A DNA stretch of 64,000 nucleotides from positions 1-64,000 of the forward strand of contig JALHJR010000002.1 of the NCBI GenBank assembly GCA_022840405.1, given 5' to 3'. Position numbers and translations under genes: made by a program. Below are positions 1 to 7,211 of the stretch, one piece after another. Source of the DNA: Tepidanaerobacter acetatoxydans_A. GTDB taxonomy: Bacteria; Bacillota; Thermosediminibacteria; Thermosediminibacterales; Tepidanaerobacteraceae. The notes under the pieces were generated by a model, which was not told where the DNA came from, did no database searches, and worked only from the letters and a program-made list of their open reading frames with translations. Positions within the stretch are counted from its first letter, which is position 1. Each line of letters opens with the position of its first letter.

Positions 1-91
1 TTTTTATCAATCTTCATTGTTCATTCAATTTTATATTTACATAACTTTCTTTTAAGCTTTAAAAAATCCTCCATGAATATCTCATAGAGGA
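1..91. repeat. Left copy of 91-bp direct repeat (IS1634 target duplication)
   Basis: These 91 bases recur exactly at 2070-2160, on the other side of the IS1634-family element. The copy may begin before the window. Bases 61-91 form a hairpin (TCCTC...GAGGA arms) that, read on the minus strand, is followed by six T, so this copy carries a duplicate of the terminator that ends CRISPR array 1. Confidence 0.85.
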
Positions 92-133
92 TAATGCACG
101 GGTCTTTGACAGTTGAATAATAAAATAATCTCT

Positions 134-160
134 AAAGCCATTGAAAAGGCTTTATTTTTT
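134..160 (+). terminator. Hairpin terminator at left end of IS1634-like element
   Basis: AAAGCC and GGCTTT form a stem with an 8-base loop, followed by ATTTTTTT. It lies inside the element upstream of the transposase promoter and would block read-through from outside. Confidence 0.7.
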
Positions 161-182
161 TGTCAATTTTTAAAAATATTTA

Positions 183-211
183 TTGAGTAATATTGAGTAA
201 TATGTTATAAT
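183..211 (+). promoter_or_regulatory. Transposase promoter
   Basis: TTGAGT at 183-188, a 17-base spacer and a perfect TATAAT at 206-211 form a sigma-A type promoter 25 bases before the transposase start. A GGAAGGAGG ribosome binding site follows. Confidence 0.7.
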
Positions 212-235
212 TAAAGGGAAGGAGGAAAATTCCTA

Positions 236-1984
236 ATGAGATTATCTATTTCAAAATCTAAAAATTCTACATCACTTTATGTAATAGAGTCAATTTACGA
301 AAATGGTAAACATTCAACTAGAGTTGTAGAAAAACTTGGTACTGTTAAAGAGTTAGAAGAAAAATTAAATGGTCAGGATCCTATTGAATGGGCTAAAGAA
401 TATATCAAAGAATTGAACAAAAAAGAAAAAGAACAAAAAAGAGACGTGATTGTAAAGTATAGCCAGTCAAAGAGAATCGAAAAAGGTGTTCAAAGGTCCT
501 TCAATGGTGGATATCTATTCCTACAGCAAATATATCATCAGTTGGGATTACATAAAATTTGCAAAGATATTTCTACTAAGTATAAATTTACTTACAATCT
601 TGATTCCATTCTTTCTAGGTTAATTTACGGTAGAATTCTTTTTCCATCCTCAAAACTTAACACCTATCAAGAATCAAAGTGCTTGATTGAACAACCTGAT
701 TTCGAATTGCAACATGTTTATAGGGCATTAGAGGTAATCGCTAAAGAAACTGATTTTATTCAATCAGAGCTCTACAAAAATAGTTTATCTATTTTTAAGA
801 GAAATGACCATGTTCTTTACTATGACTGTACTAATTACTTTTTTGAAATAGAGCAAGAGGATGGTTTTAAACAATATGGTCCTAGTAAAGAGAATAAACC
901 TAATCCTATTGTGGGAATGGAACTATTCATGGATGGAGATGGTATTCCTCTCGCATTTAACATTCATAGTGGTAACACAAATGAACAAATTACACTAAAG
1001 CCTTTAGAAGAAAAGATACTTAAAGATTTTGAACTATCAAAATTTATTGTTTGTACAGATGCTGGACTATCTTCAATAGAAAATCGTAGATTTAATGATA
1101 AAAAGGATAGAGCTTTTATTACAACCCAATCAGTTAAAAAATTAAAGAGATATTTAAAGCAGTGGGCTCTTGACCCTACGGGCTGGCATCTTCCTGGTGT
1201 AAATAAATTATATGATATCAGTCTACTTGATAAAGATGAGGACAACTATGAAGAATATAAATCAAAGACTTTTTACAAGGAACGTTGGATTAAAGAGGAT
1301 GGGTTAGAACAGAAACTCATTGTCACATATTCTCTTAAATACAGAGATTATCAAAGGCAGATTAGGAATAGACAGTTAGAACGTGCCTCTAAATTAATTG
1401 AAGAAAGACCAAAGAGTGTTAATAAGAAAAATCAAAATGATTTTAAACGATTCATATCATCCACTAATGTTACAAAGGATGGTGAAATAGCTGATAAAGT
1501 AATCTATAGTATAAATCAAGATGCAATAGCAAAAGAAGAAATGTATGATGGGTTTTATGCTGTATGTACCAACTTAGATGAAGATGCCAGTGTTATTACA
1601 AAGATTAATCATAGACGTTGGGAAATAGAGGAATGTTTTAGAATTATGAAAAGCGAATTCAAAGCTAGACCTGTTTATTTAAGTCGTGATGATAGAATAC
1701 AAGCACATTTTACTACATGTTTTCTTGCAATAGTTATATATAGATATCTTGAAAAATATCTAAGCGAAGAATTTACAAGCTCTGAGATAATTCATAGCTT
1801 AAGGAATATGGATTTCAATTACATTCCTACTGAAGGGTATATTCCAACATACACAAGGACTGACTTAACAGATATCTTACATGAAGTATTTGGATTTAGA
1901 ACAGATACTGAAATAGTCAGTTTAAGGGAAATGAAAAAAATATTAAAAGATACGAAAAAGAAAAAGATATTACGCAAAATTTAA
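236..1984 (+). CDS. IS1634-family transposase
   Basis: A 582-residue DDE transposase of the IS4 superfamily that cuts and pastes its own element. Visible features are an acidic stretch YYDCTNYFFE around residue 200 (first catalytic D), VCTDAGLSS near 277 (second D), and the NHRRWEIEECFRIMKSEF segment near 460, which is the Y-(2)-R-(3)-E-(6)-K type C-terminal motif containing the catalytic E. Length is typical of IS1634 transposases. The ATG start has a strong GGAAGGAGG site ten bases upstream. No frameshift or internal stop is present, so it could be active. Confidence 0.9.
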   Translation: MRLSISKSKNSTSLYVIESIYENGKHSTRVVEKLGTVKELEEKLNGQDPIEWAKEYIKELNKKEKEQKRDVIVKYSQSKRIEKGVQRSFNGGYLFLQQIYHQLGLHKICKDISTKYKFTYNLDSILSRLIYGRILFPSSKLNTYQESKCLIEQPDFELQHVYRALEVIAKETDFIQSELYKNSLSIFKRNDHVLYYDCTNYFFEIEQEDGFKQYGPSKENKPNPIVGMELFMDGDGIPLAFNIHSGNTNEQITLKPLEEKILKDFELSKFIVCTDAGLSSIENRRFNDKKDRAFITTQSVKKLKRYLKQWALDPTGWHLPGVNKLYDISLLDKDEDNYEEYKSKTFYKERWIKEDGLEQKLIVTYSLKYRDYQRQIRNRQLERASKLIEERPKSVNKKNQNDFKRFISSTNVTKDGEIADKVIYSINQDAIAKEEMYDGFYAVCTNLDEDASVITKINHRRWEIEECFRIMKSEFKARPVYLSRDDRIQAHFTTCFLAIVIYRYLEKYLSEEFTSSEIIHSLRNMDFNYIPTEGYIPTYTRTDLTDILHEVFGFRTDTEIVSLREMKKILKDTKKKKILRKI

Positions 1985-1993
1985 AAAATCAAG

Positions 1994-2038
1994 AAACTCT
2001 GAAATGCCTTATTTGCAAGGCGTTCCAGAGTTTTGTTG
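1994..2038 (+). terminator. Transposase terminator
   Basis: AAACTCTG...CAGAGTTT outer arms and AATGCCTT/AAGGCGTT inner arms form a long imperfect hairpin ten bases after the transposase stop, ending in TTTTGTTG. Confidence 0.65.
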
Positions 2039-2069
2039 TCTCGCAACTGTCAAAGATGAGATTATAAAC

Positions 2070-2160
2070 TTTTTATCAATCTTCATTGTTCATTCAATTT
2101 TATATTTACATAACTTTCTTTTAAGCTTTAAAAAATCCTCCATGAATATCTCATAGAGGA
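2070..2160. repeat. Right copy of the 91-bp target duplication
   Basis: Identical to 1-91. Beyond 2160 the sequence continues uninterrupted into CRISPR array 1, so this is probably the original target position. Confidence 0.85.
2130..2160 (-). terminator. Terminator of CRISPR array 1
   Basis: Read on the minus strand, TCCTCTATGA-GATAT-TCATGGAGGA folds with one mismatch and is followed by TTTTTT. It lies 48 bases past the oldest repeat of array 1, where a minus-strand array transcript should end. Confidence 0.55.
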
Positions 2161-2286
2161 AATTAAAACAACGTATTTATATTGCATTGAAACGTAACAG
2201 ACTTAGTGTTTCAATTCCTTATAGGTAGGGCTATAAACAATAGAACGAAGAAAATGGAATCATCTGTGGCAACAAAAGTTTCAATC

Positions 2287-2873
2287 TGGTCTGTACCCGC
2301 TAAACTAGACACATAAAAGTTAACTTATCTCTCTTTTTCTCAGAATACCTAATATTTATAAATCCTGCTTTTTAAAAATAATTAGATGAAGTTTAAATAA
2401 CAACTATGCTGCAATTTGGATGTAATATTCTCTCTCGTATTCCTTAGGTGATTTGTAGCCCAAAGTGGAAAAGTCGGAATGAAATACTAGACCTTCTTTG
2501 GGTTTTTCTTTCCGAATTGCCTGCTCTAATATTGTTTTCTTTTACTTTTAGGTCGTTTAAGCCAATTGTAGTAAGCGCTCCTTGATGCTTGTAACGCTTG
2601 GCACATCTTCTCTACGCGAAATTCACAGCTGTGTTCTTTGATAGATTTATATTTTATTTCACGGGTCTTATGAAGATATCCATAGCTTTTTTTAATATTT
2701 CATTTTCTTCCTTTAAGTCGAATATTTCCTGCTGCAACTTATGTAATTTTTCATCTTCCGGCAAAAGGTTTTTTACCGGGGAAAGCATCTCCTGGTTCTC
2801 ATTTCCGGACACACTCTTTCTATTATTTATTATACTAATTATTCTGGGTGCCCGGCAAATCGGGTATAGTTTA
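2287..2873 (-). mobile_element. Internally deleted IS3-family element inside a CRISPR repeat
   Basis: A 587-bp relic interrupts the second repeat of array 1 exactly between two copies of ATC (2284-2286 and 2874-2876), a 3-bp target duplication typical of IS3 elements. The ends are imperfect inverted repeats sharing the core TACCCG. Removing the relic and one ATC restores a perfect 30-base repeat. Coding remnants on the minus strand are described separately. Confidence 0.85.
2404..2850 (-). pseudogene. IS3-family transposase remnants (orfA and orfB)
   Basis: Three coding pieces remain on the minus strand. The end of OrfA (stop at 2654) reads LQQEIFDLKEENEILKKAM, the leucine-zipper region. OrfB begins upstream of 2606 with MCQALQASRSAYYNWLKRP and stops at 2526. 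The last 20 residues of OrfB (stop at 2404) read STLGYKSPKEYE, the usual IS3 C-terminus. Nearly all of the DDE core is deleted, so it cannot be active on its own. The IS150-like group is likely but not certain. Confidence 0.85.
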
Positions 2874-3708
2874 ATCCCTTATAGGTAGGCTATAAACAAA
2901 AAATATATAGTATTGAATTTTTCGACAAAATATGAGTTTCAATTCCTTATAGGTAGGCTATAAACGATGCTAAACAACTTCACCCCATGCAGGCAAGAGA
3001 GAGTTTCAATTCCTTATAGGTAGGCTATAAACGCTGGTGCTGAAATTTTGTATATCGCTTCGATGTAGTGCCGTTTCAATTCCTTATAGGTAGGCTATAA
3101 ACCAAAATCACACTTGGACAATTTAGGGAAATATTCTGTTTCAATTCCTTATAGGTAGGCTATAAACGCCAAGATGGAACTAATGATTTAATTGGTGTAA
3201 ATGGTTTCAATTCCTTATAGGTAGGCTATAAACGCGGAGGTGAGATTATGACACGTGAACAACTAGAAAAGTTTCAATTCCTTATAGGTAGGCTATAAAC
3301 TCGTCAATACACCTTCTGTGGCAAAGTGGTTTATGTTAGTTTCAATCCCTTATAGGTAGGCTATAAACCGCACAGAATAGAGCAGCTTCGGCAAAGGCCA
3401 AAGCCAGATTTCAATCCCTTATAGGTAGGCTATAAACCTAACTTGCTTCTGGCTGTTCCGCTTACATACTTTGTATTTCAATCCCTTATAGGTAGGCTAT
3501 AAACAAAAACCTTATAATTGCAGCGTGGAATTTGTTGGGGTGTTTCAATCCCTTATAGGTAGGCTATAAACGACCTAAACGCATCATATCAGAGAGCAAT
3601 GAACCAAGTTTCAATCCCTTATAGGTAGGCTATAAACTTACTGTCTCCAAAATATCACCTCCTTTACAAAATATAGTAATTTCGAAAACTTAAACCTATT
3701 GATATCAG

Positions 3709-3731
3709 CGACTTTCAGGAGTTGCTTTTTT
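3709..3731 (+). terminator. Hairpin upstream of the second transposase
   Basis: AGCGACT and AGTTGCT pair (one G-T) around TTCAGG and are followed by six T. It would stop transcripts entering the element from array 1's side. Confidence 0.5.
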
Positions 3732-3800
3732 CATTTCACCCCCGAAAAACCGCTAAAAATTTAAACTTTTTTATTACTTTTGACTAAAGAGGTGTTTTTA

Positions 3801-5312
3801 GTGTTGGGTTTTTGGCGTACACATGAAGAATATCAAAGCTATCTTTTGGAGAAAATTTTACCGTTTTTTGAGTCTGACAAGGATAATGTCATTCAGTACA
3901 AAGATGCCTTATCCAAGCTCTACATCCTTGACCTGGATCCCTTGAAACCTCTGCTTTCCAATTACTATTCCACCACGGGAGCTCCTGCAAAAAACCAGCC
4001 TGAGCTTATACGCTCCTTCATCCTGATGTCAGAAATGAAAATCCACAGTATCCCGAAATGGGTAGAAAAACTTCAAGCCAATGAAATCCTCTGCCTCATG
4101 ACTGGTCTTTCCCGTTCAGAAATCCATGGCGTCGGCTCCTACTATGACCTTATCAACCGGGTATGGCTGTCAAATCCAGATATTGATTATGAATTTGAGC
4201 ATTCTCTTCACAGCTTCAAACGTAAGCCCGCTAAAAAGCTGAAAAAGAATGAAAAGCAGCCGCCCCGGCATCCAGGTATTATACAGAAATTTGTTGATTT
4301 GGCACTTGAGGGCAAGAGCTTCGAATCAAGACCCGAAATGCTTATGCAACAAATCTTTGCCAGGATCGGGGTTGAGCCTTCCGCTAAAGAAGGCCTTTAT
4401 GGCAACACAAAAAAATTACGTATTTCCGGTGACGGGACCTGTGTAGACTCCGGCGCCAGCAGCTATGGAAACAAAGTATGCGACTGTGTTAAAAACGGCA
4501 ATTACAATTGCGATTGTCCCCGTAAGTTCTCTGACCCTTATGCCCGTTGGGGCTGGGATAATTACCATGGCCAGTGGTTCTACGGTCACACCGAGTATAT
4601 CCTTTCCGTCTATAACAAGGAACTCAAGTGCGACCTCCCGCTATACCTCAGAATGCTTCAGGCCCAAAGGTTCGATGGCATTTCCGCTATTGTTGCGCTT
4701 TCTGAAGCCAAAAAACTTTACCCGGAATTCCACTTTGACAGTTTCTGCGGGGACAGTGCGCATGATAACTATGCTACCTATCAACTCTTGCATGAATGGG
4801 ACATGAAGGCCTTCATCCCTTTGAGCGAAAAGAACAAAGGTAATTTCACATATCCACCCCATATAAAGATCAATGAGTATGGTACTCCGTGCTGTATGGC
4901 AGGCCATGCAATGATCAATTGGGGCTACAATCCCGACCGTTGCAGGATCAAGTACCGCTGCCCTTTGGCTTTGGGCAGGATTGAATCCTGTGAATGCAAA
5001 GAGCAGTGTTCTCCTTCTGCATACGGTAGATGTATTTATATCAAGCCTACCTGGGATCTTCGCCTGTTTACAGTCGTCCCCCGTAGTTCTGATGAATGGA
5101 AAGAAGAAATGAAAAGCCGCACTACTTCAGAGCGGGTAAACAAGCGCATTCTTAACGACTACGGGCTTGAGCTTTCCCGTACTAGAGGTAAAAAACGCAC
5201 TTTCTGGTGGAGTGTAATCCACTCGCTGAATGTCCTTCTGGATGCAAGGCTTAAGCTATCCGGGTTCAGCTTTATAGATTTGCTTGCTGAAAAACTGTTG
5301 CAAGCAGCGTAG
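3801..5312 (+). CDS. DDE transposase of unassigned family
   Basis: A 503-residue transposase. Candidate catalytic acids are D in SGDGTCVDSGAS (about residue 215), D in FCGDSAHDNY (about 315) and E in RTTSERVNKRIL (about 455). A cysteine-rich stretch (CDCVKNGNYNCDC, about 230) and a second cluster (CECKEQC, about 400) suggest metal binding. The GTG at 3801 follows AGAGGTG by six bases, better than the in-frame TTG at 3780 with no binding site. I cannot assign an IS family; the IS4/IS1182 DDE superfamily is the best guess. The gene looks intact. Confidence 0.8.
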   Translation: MLGFWRTHEEYQSYLLEKILPFFESDKDNVIQYKDALSKLYILDLDPLKPLLSNYYSTTGAPAKNQPELIRSFILMSEMKIHSIPKWVEKLQANEILCLMTGLSRSEIHGVGSYYDLINRVWLSNPDIDYEFEHSLHSFKRKPAKKLKKNEKQPPRHPGIIQKFVDLALEGKSFESRPEMLMQQIFARIGVEPSAKEGLYGNTKKLRISGDGTCVDSGASSYGNKVCDCVKNGNYNCDCPRKFSDPYARWGWDNYHGQWFYGHTEYILSVYNKELKCDLPLYLRMLQAQRFDGISAIVALSEAKKLYPEFHFDSFCGDSAHDNYATYQLLHEWDMKAFIPLSEKNKGNFTYPPHIKINEYGTPCCMAGHAMINWGYNPDRCRIKYRCPLALGRIESCECKEQCSPSAYGRCIYIKPTWDLRLFTVVPRSSDEWKEEMKSRTTSERVNKRILNDYGLELSRTRGKKRTFWWSVIHSLNVLLDARLKLSGFSFIDLLAEKLLQAA

Positions 5313-5527
5313 GCTATATTGGCATCTACTCAGTCCCTTTTTAAAAACCTTATTCCTGTAAGGTTAGCTTTGCTATTCTCTTTTCAAGGATCAACTGCTC
5401 TGCATTACTGCATTTGAGCACATTTATATCAATTATTATTGATACTGCCTTATCTTTTCTCTTGTGCTAATCCCATTTTTTTAAACCATAGTATATTAGA
5501 ACATCACGAGGAAGCCGACTATGAAAT
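5313..5527. other. Non-coding sequence with a partial spacer at its right end
   Basis: No gene is seen. Bases 5500-5527 look like the remains of a CRISPR spacer and match, with one difference, a spacer of array 3 (20219-20256). The rest is the presumed right end of the insertion element. Confidence 0.6.
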
Positions 5528-6362
5528 GTTTCAATCCCTTATAGGTAGGCTATAAACAAGCAAAGAGAAAAGCAGACTATCCACAACTACCGGTGTTTCA
5601 ATCCCTTATAGGTAGGCTATAAACTGTTCGTCTAGCGGAAAGCCATCCTAATTCTTGGAGTTTCAATCCCTTATAGGTAGGCTATAAACCCCAATGTACA
5701 GGTAGTATTTCTGCCCTTCCTTCTGCAGTTTCAATCCCTTATAGGTAGGCTATAAACCCTGAATCAGAATTCAGACCGCTGTTTGTTTTCAAAGGGTTTC
5801 AATCCCTTATAGGTAGGCTATAAACTTCAAGGCGGCTGTAAAACCATATAAGGTGATACGGGTTTCAATCCCTTATAGGTAGGCTATAAACGCGCACACA
5901 CAATTTCATCATATCAAAGGACAAAGGTTTCAATCCCTTATAGGTAGGCTATAAACCTAGAGATAGAAACCTGTCTCTATGGAGTAGAAAAAGAGTTTCA
6001 ATCCCTTATAGGTAGGCTATAAACCTTTATCATGTCTTGATTATATGGTACTTCTATACCTGTTTCAATCCCTTATAGGTAGGCTATAAACTTAGATACC
6101 TACCTTATTGAAGACGAGGTTATGCAAGAGTTTCAATCCCTTATAGGTAGGCTATAAACCTCTATATTCATCTTCATTATCTTCATCTATTTCTTTGTTT
6201 CAATCCCTTATAGGTAGGCTATAAACCGGTTGCACTCATCGACCAAGAGAAGCCAGAAGATTAAGTTTCAATCCCTTATAGGTAGGCTATAAACCTGGAA
6301 CTAGAGCTAAAAATCATAAGCGGATATAGCCTGTTTCAATCCCTTATAGGTAGGCTATAAAC
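5528..6362 (-). CRISPR. CRISPR array 2 (13 repeats)
   Basis: Repeats start at 5528, 5595, 5660, 5728, 5796, 5862, 5927, 5995, 6062, 6130, 6197, 6265 and 6333. All are identical and have C at plus-strand position 9, like the younger half of array 1. Spacers are 35-39 bases. The leader follows directly at 6363, so the newest spacer is 6295-6332 and transcription runs leftward. Together with array 1 it probably formed one array before the insertion element arrived. Confidence 0.97.
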
Positions 6363-6542
6363 CCCGTAATTTGGGGTAAAAAATAAAGAAAGAGCGAGAA
6401 AAATAATTTGTTCAATTTTCTATTAATAATTTCTACATTTAATTGAAAAGTCCTTCTTTTCCAGTTATATTCTTTATTTGTGGGTAATTTAAGGTTGTCG
6501 TCGACCTCCAGGGGTTTTTGCACTATCGGAGGTCGACGACAA
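6363..6542 (-). promoter_or_regulatory. CRISPR leader 2
   Basis: About 180 AT-rich bases that recur with few changes at 22025 and 35430, each time directly next to the newest repeat. On the minus strand the leader ends ACCCCAAATTACGGG against the first repeat. Its outer end is a perfect 15-bp inverted repeat, TTGTCGTCGACCTCC at 6495-6509 and its complement at 6528-6542, around a loop containing GGGGTTTTTGCACTA. The leader should hold the array promoter and the signals for spacer integration. The short reading frame across it on the minus strand is fortuitous. Confidence 0.85.
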
Positions 6543-6678
6543 TGCTGGTAAAACACTTAAAATGCTAGGTGTATTTAACAATTCTTGATTAGTCGGAAAA
6601 GACTTCAACTTACTTGAAACAGAGGAGAATATCTTGAATAAGCATGAATAATTTTATTCAAATTTTTCTTACAATTTC

Positions 6679-7209
6679 TTATATAGACTCCAAGATGTCT
6701 TGCAGATTATGTTCATTTATTTGTAAATCTTCATAAAATTTTTTGACAAACTCATAGAGTCTATTTATCATCTCATCTTTGGCATATGTACCATTGCTAT
6801 ATAATTTTTCATGCAAATATTCTATGCCACCTAGCAAATAGGATTCAAAAAGCTGTCTGTTTTCTGCTATCATTTGTTTGTCTTTTTCACTTAAGTTGTC
6901 TGCCTCTTCATCAATCCTAAAAGCTCTAAAAATTTTATCTTTACTTGACCAACCCTGGCTTGTGTCTGTAAGTATAATTAGTTTATAGATAAATTCTAAT
7001 AAGTCTTTTTCTTTTAAAAGCTGTTGTGTAAAAATTTTTGTGGTATTGTTGCTACTTTTATCTAATTCCCCCGTTTTCCCATTTAGTAAACCGATAATAG
7101 GAGCAATAATAAGAATATCAAGGTTTCTGTGAATTAGTTCAGCCGTTTCAACTAAATCTTTAACATAAAGTGCATGCTTGCCTCGAAATACAAATTCTCT
7201 TTGAAACAT
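6679..7209 (-). CDS. Last gene of putative phosphorothioate-dependent restriction module, unknown function
   Basis: A 176-residue, mostly helical, charged protein without signal peptide or membrane segment. I do not recognise a domain. The ATG at 7209 is preceded at eight bases by GGGAG; the GTG at 7218 is too close to that site. The start overlaps the end of the SMC-like ATPase, so the two are translationally coupled and probably work together. Position in the four-gene operon makes it a candidate for the small subunit of an SspFGH-type restriction complex, but that is inference from neighbours only. Confidence 0.7.
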   Translation of the reverse strand: MFQREFVFRGKHALYVKDLVETAELIHRNLDILIIAPIIGLLNGKTGELDKSSNNTTKIFTQQLLKEKDLLEFIYKLIILTDTSQGWSSKDKIFRAFRIDEEADNLSEKDKQMIAENRQLFESYLLGGIEYLHEKLYSNGTYAKDEMINRLYEFVKKFYEDLQINEHNLQDILESI

Positions 7210-7211
7210 TT

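Larger units (their letters stand above)
91..2065 (+). mobile_element. IS1634-family insertion sequence (IS4 superfamily)
   Basis: One long transposase gene is bracketed by inverted ends. The left end reads ATAAT, seven bases, then TCTTTGACAGTTG; the right end reads the same ATAAT and TCTTTGACAGTTG on the other strand with four bases between. Outside the ends lie two copies of a 91-bp direct repeat. IS1634-family elements are known to create unusually long, variable target duplications, which fits. Exact ends are uncertain by a few bases (2057-2069 on the right) because the outer limit of the left repeat lies beyond the window. The element looks intact. Confidence 0.85.
2208..3637 (-). CRISPR. 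CRISPR array 1 (13 repeats, no own leader)
   Basis: Thirteen repeats of a 30-base unit with 35-39-base spacers. In the sense of transcription (minus strand) the unit starts GTTTATAGCCTACC and ends ATTGAAAC, the crRNA handle of type I-B and III systems. Repeats on the plus strand start at 2208 (31 bases, one extra G), 2278 (split by an IS3 relic), 2936, 3003, 3073, 3138, 3204, 3271, 3339, 3408, 3475, 3542 and 3608. The first eight have T at plus-strand position 9; from 3339 on it is C. Repeats 3408 and 3475 begin with A instead of G. Where a leader would be expected there is an insertion element instead, so this is probably the old part of the array that continues at 5528. Confidence 0.95.
3672..5495 (+). 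mobile_element. Putative insertion element between arrays 1 and 2
   Basis: A transposase gene lies between two CRISPR arrays with the same repeat. Weak inverted ends may be TATAGTAAT... at 3672 and its counterpart ending ...TAGTATA at 5495 (about 12 of 17 positions agree). No target duplication was found. The flanking spacer-like pieces (about 34 and 32 bases) touch the element without a repeat between them, so insertion was accompanied by loss of at least one repeat, or the two arrays joined by recombination. Confidence 0.4.

Noticed and set aside
2598..2888. A 96-codon plus-strand frame
   Set aside because: It is antisense to the IS3 remnants and runs into the CRISPR repeat.
6495..6542. 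Leader inverted repeat as a Rho-independent terminator
   Set aside because: The loop is long, no T run follows on either strand, and it is kept at a fixed place in all three leaders.
6344..6556. A 70-codon frame across CRISPR leader 2 and the first repeat
   Set aside because: It translates leader and repeat sequence that is conserved as DNA in three places, and in leader 3 the corresponding frame is changed.
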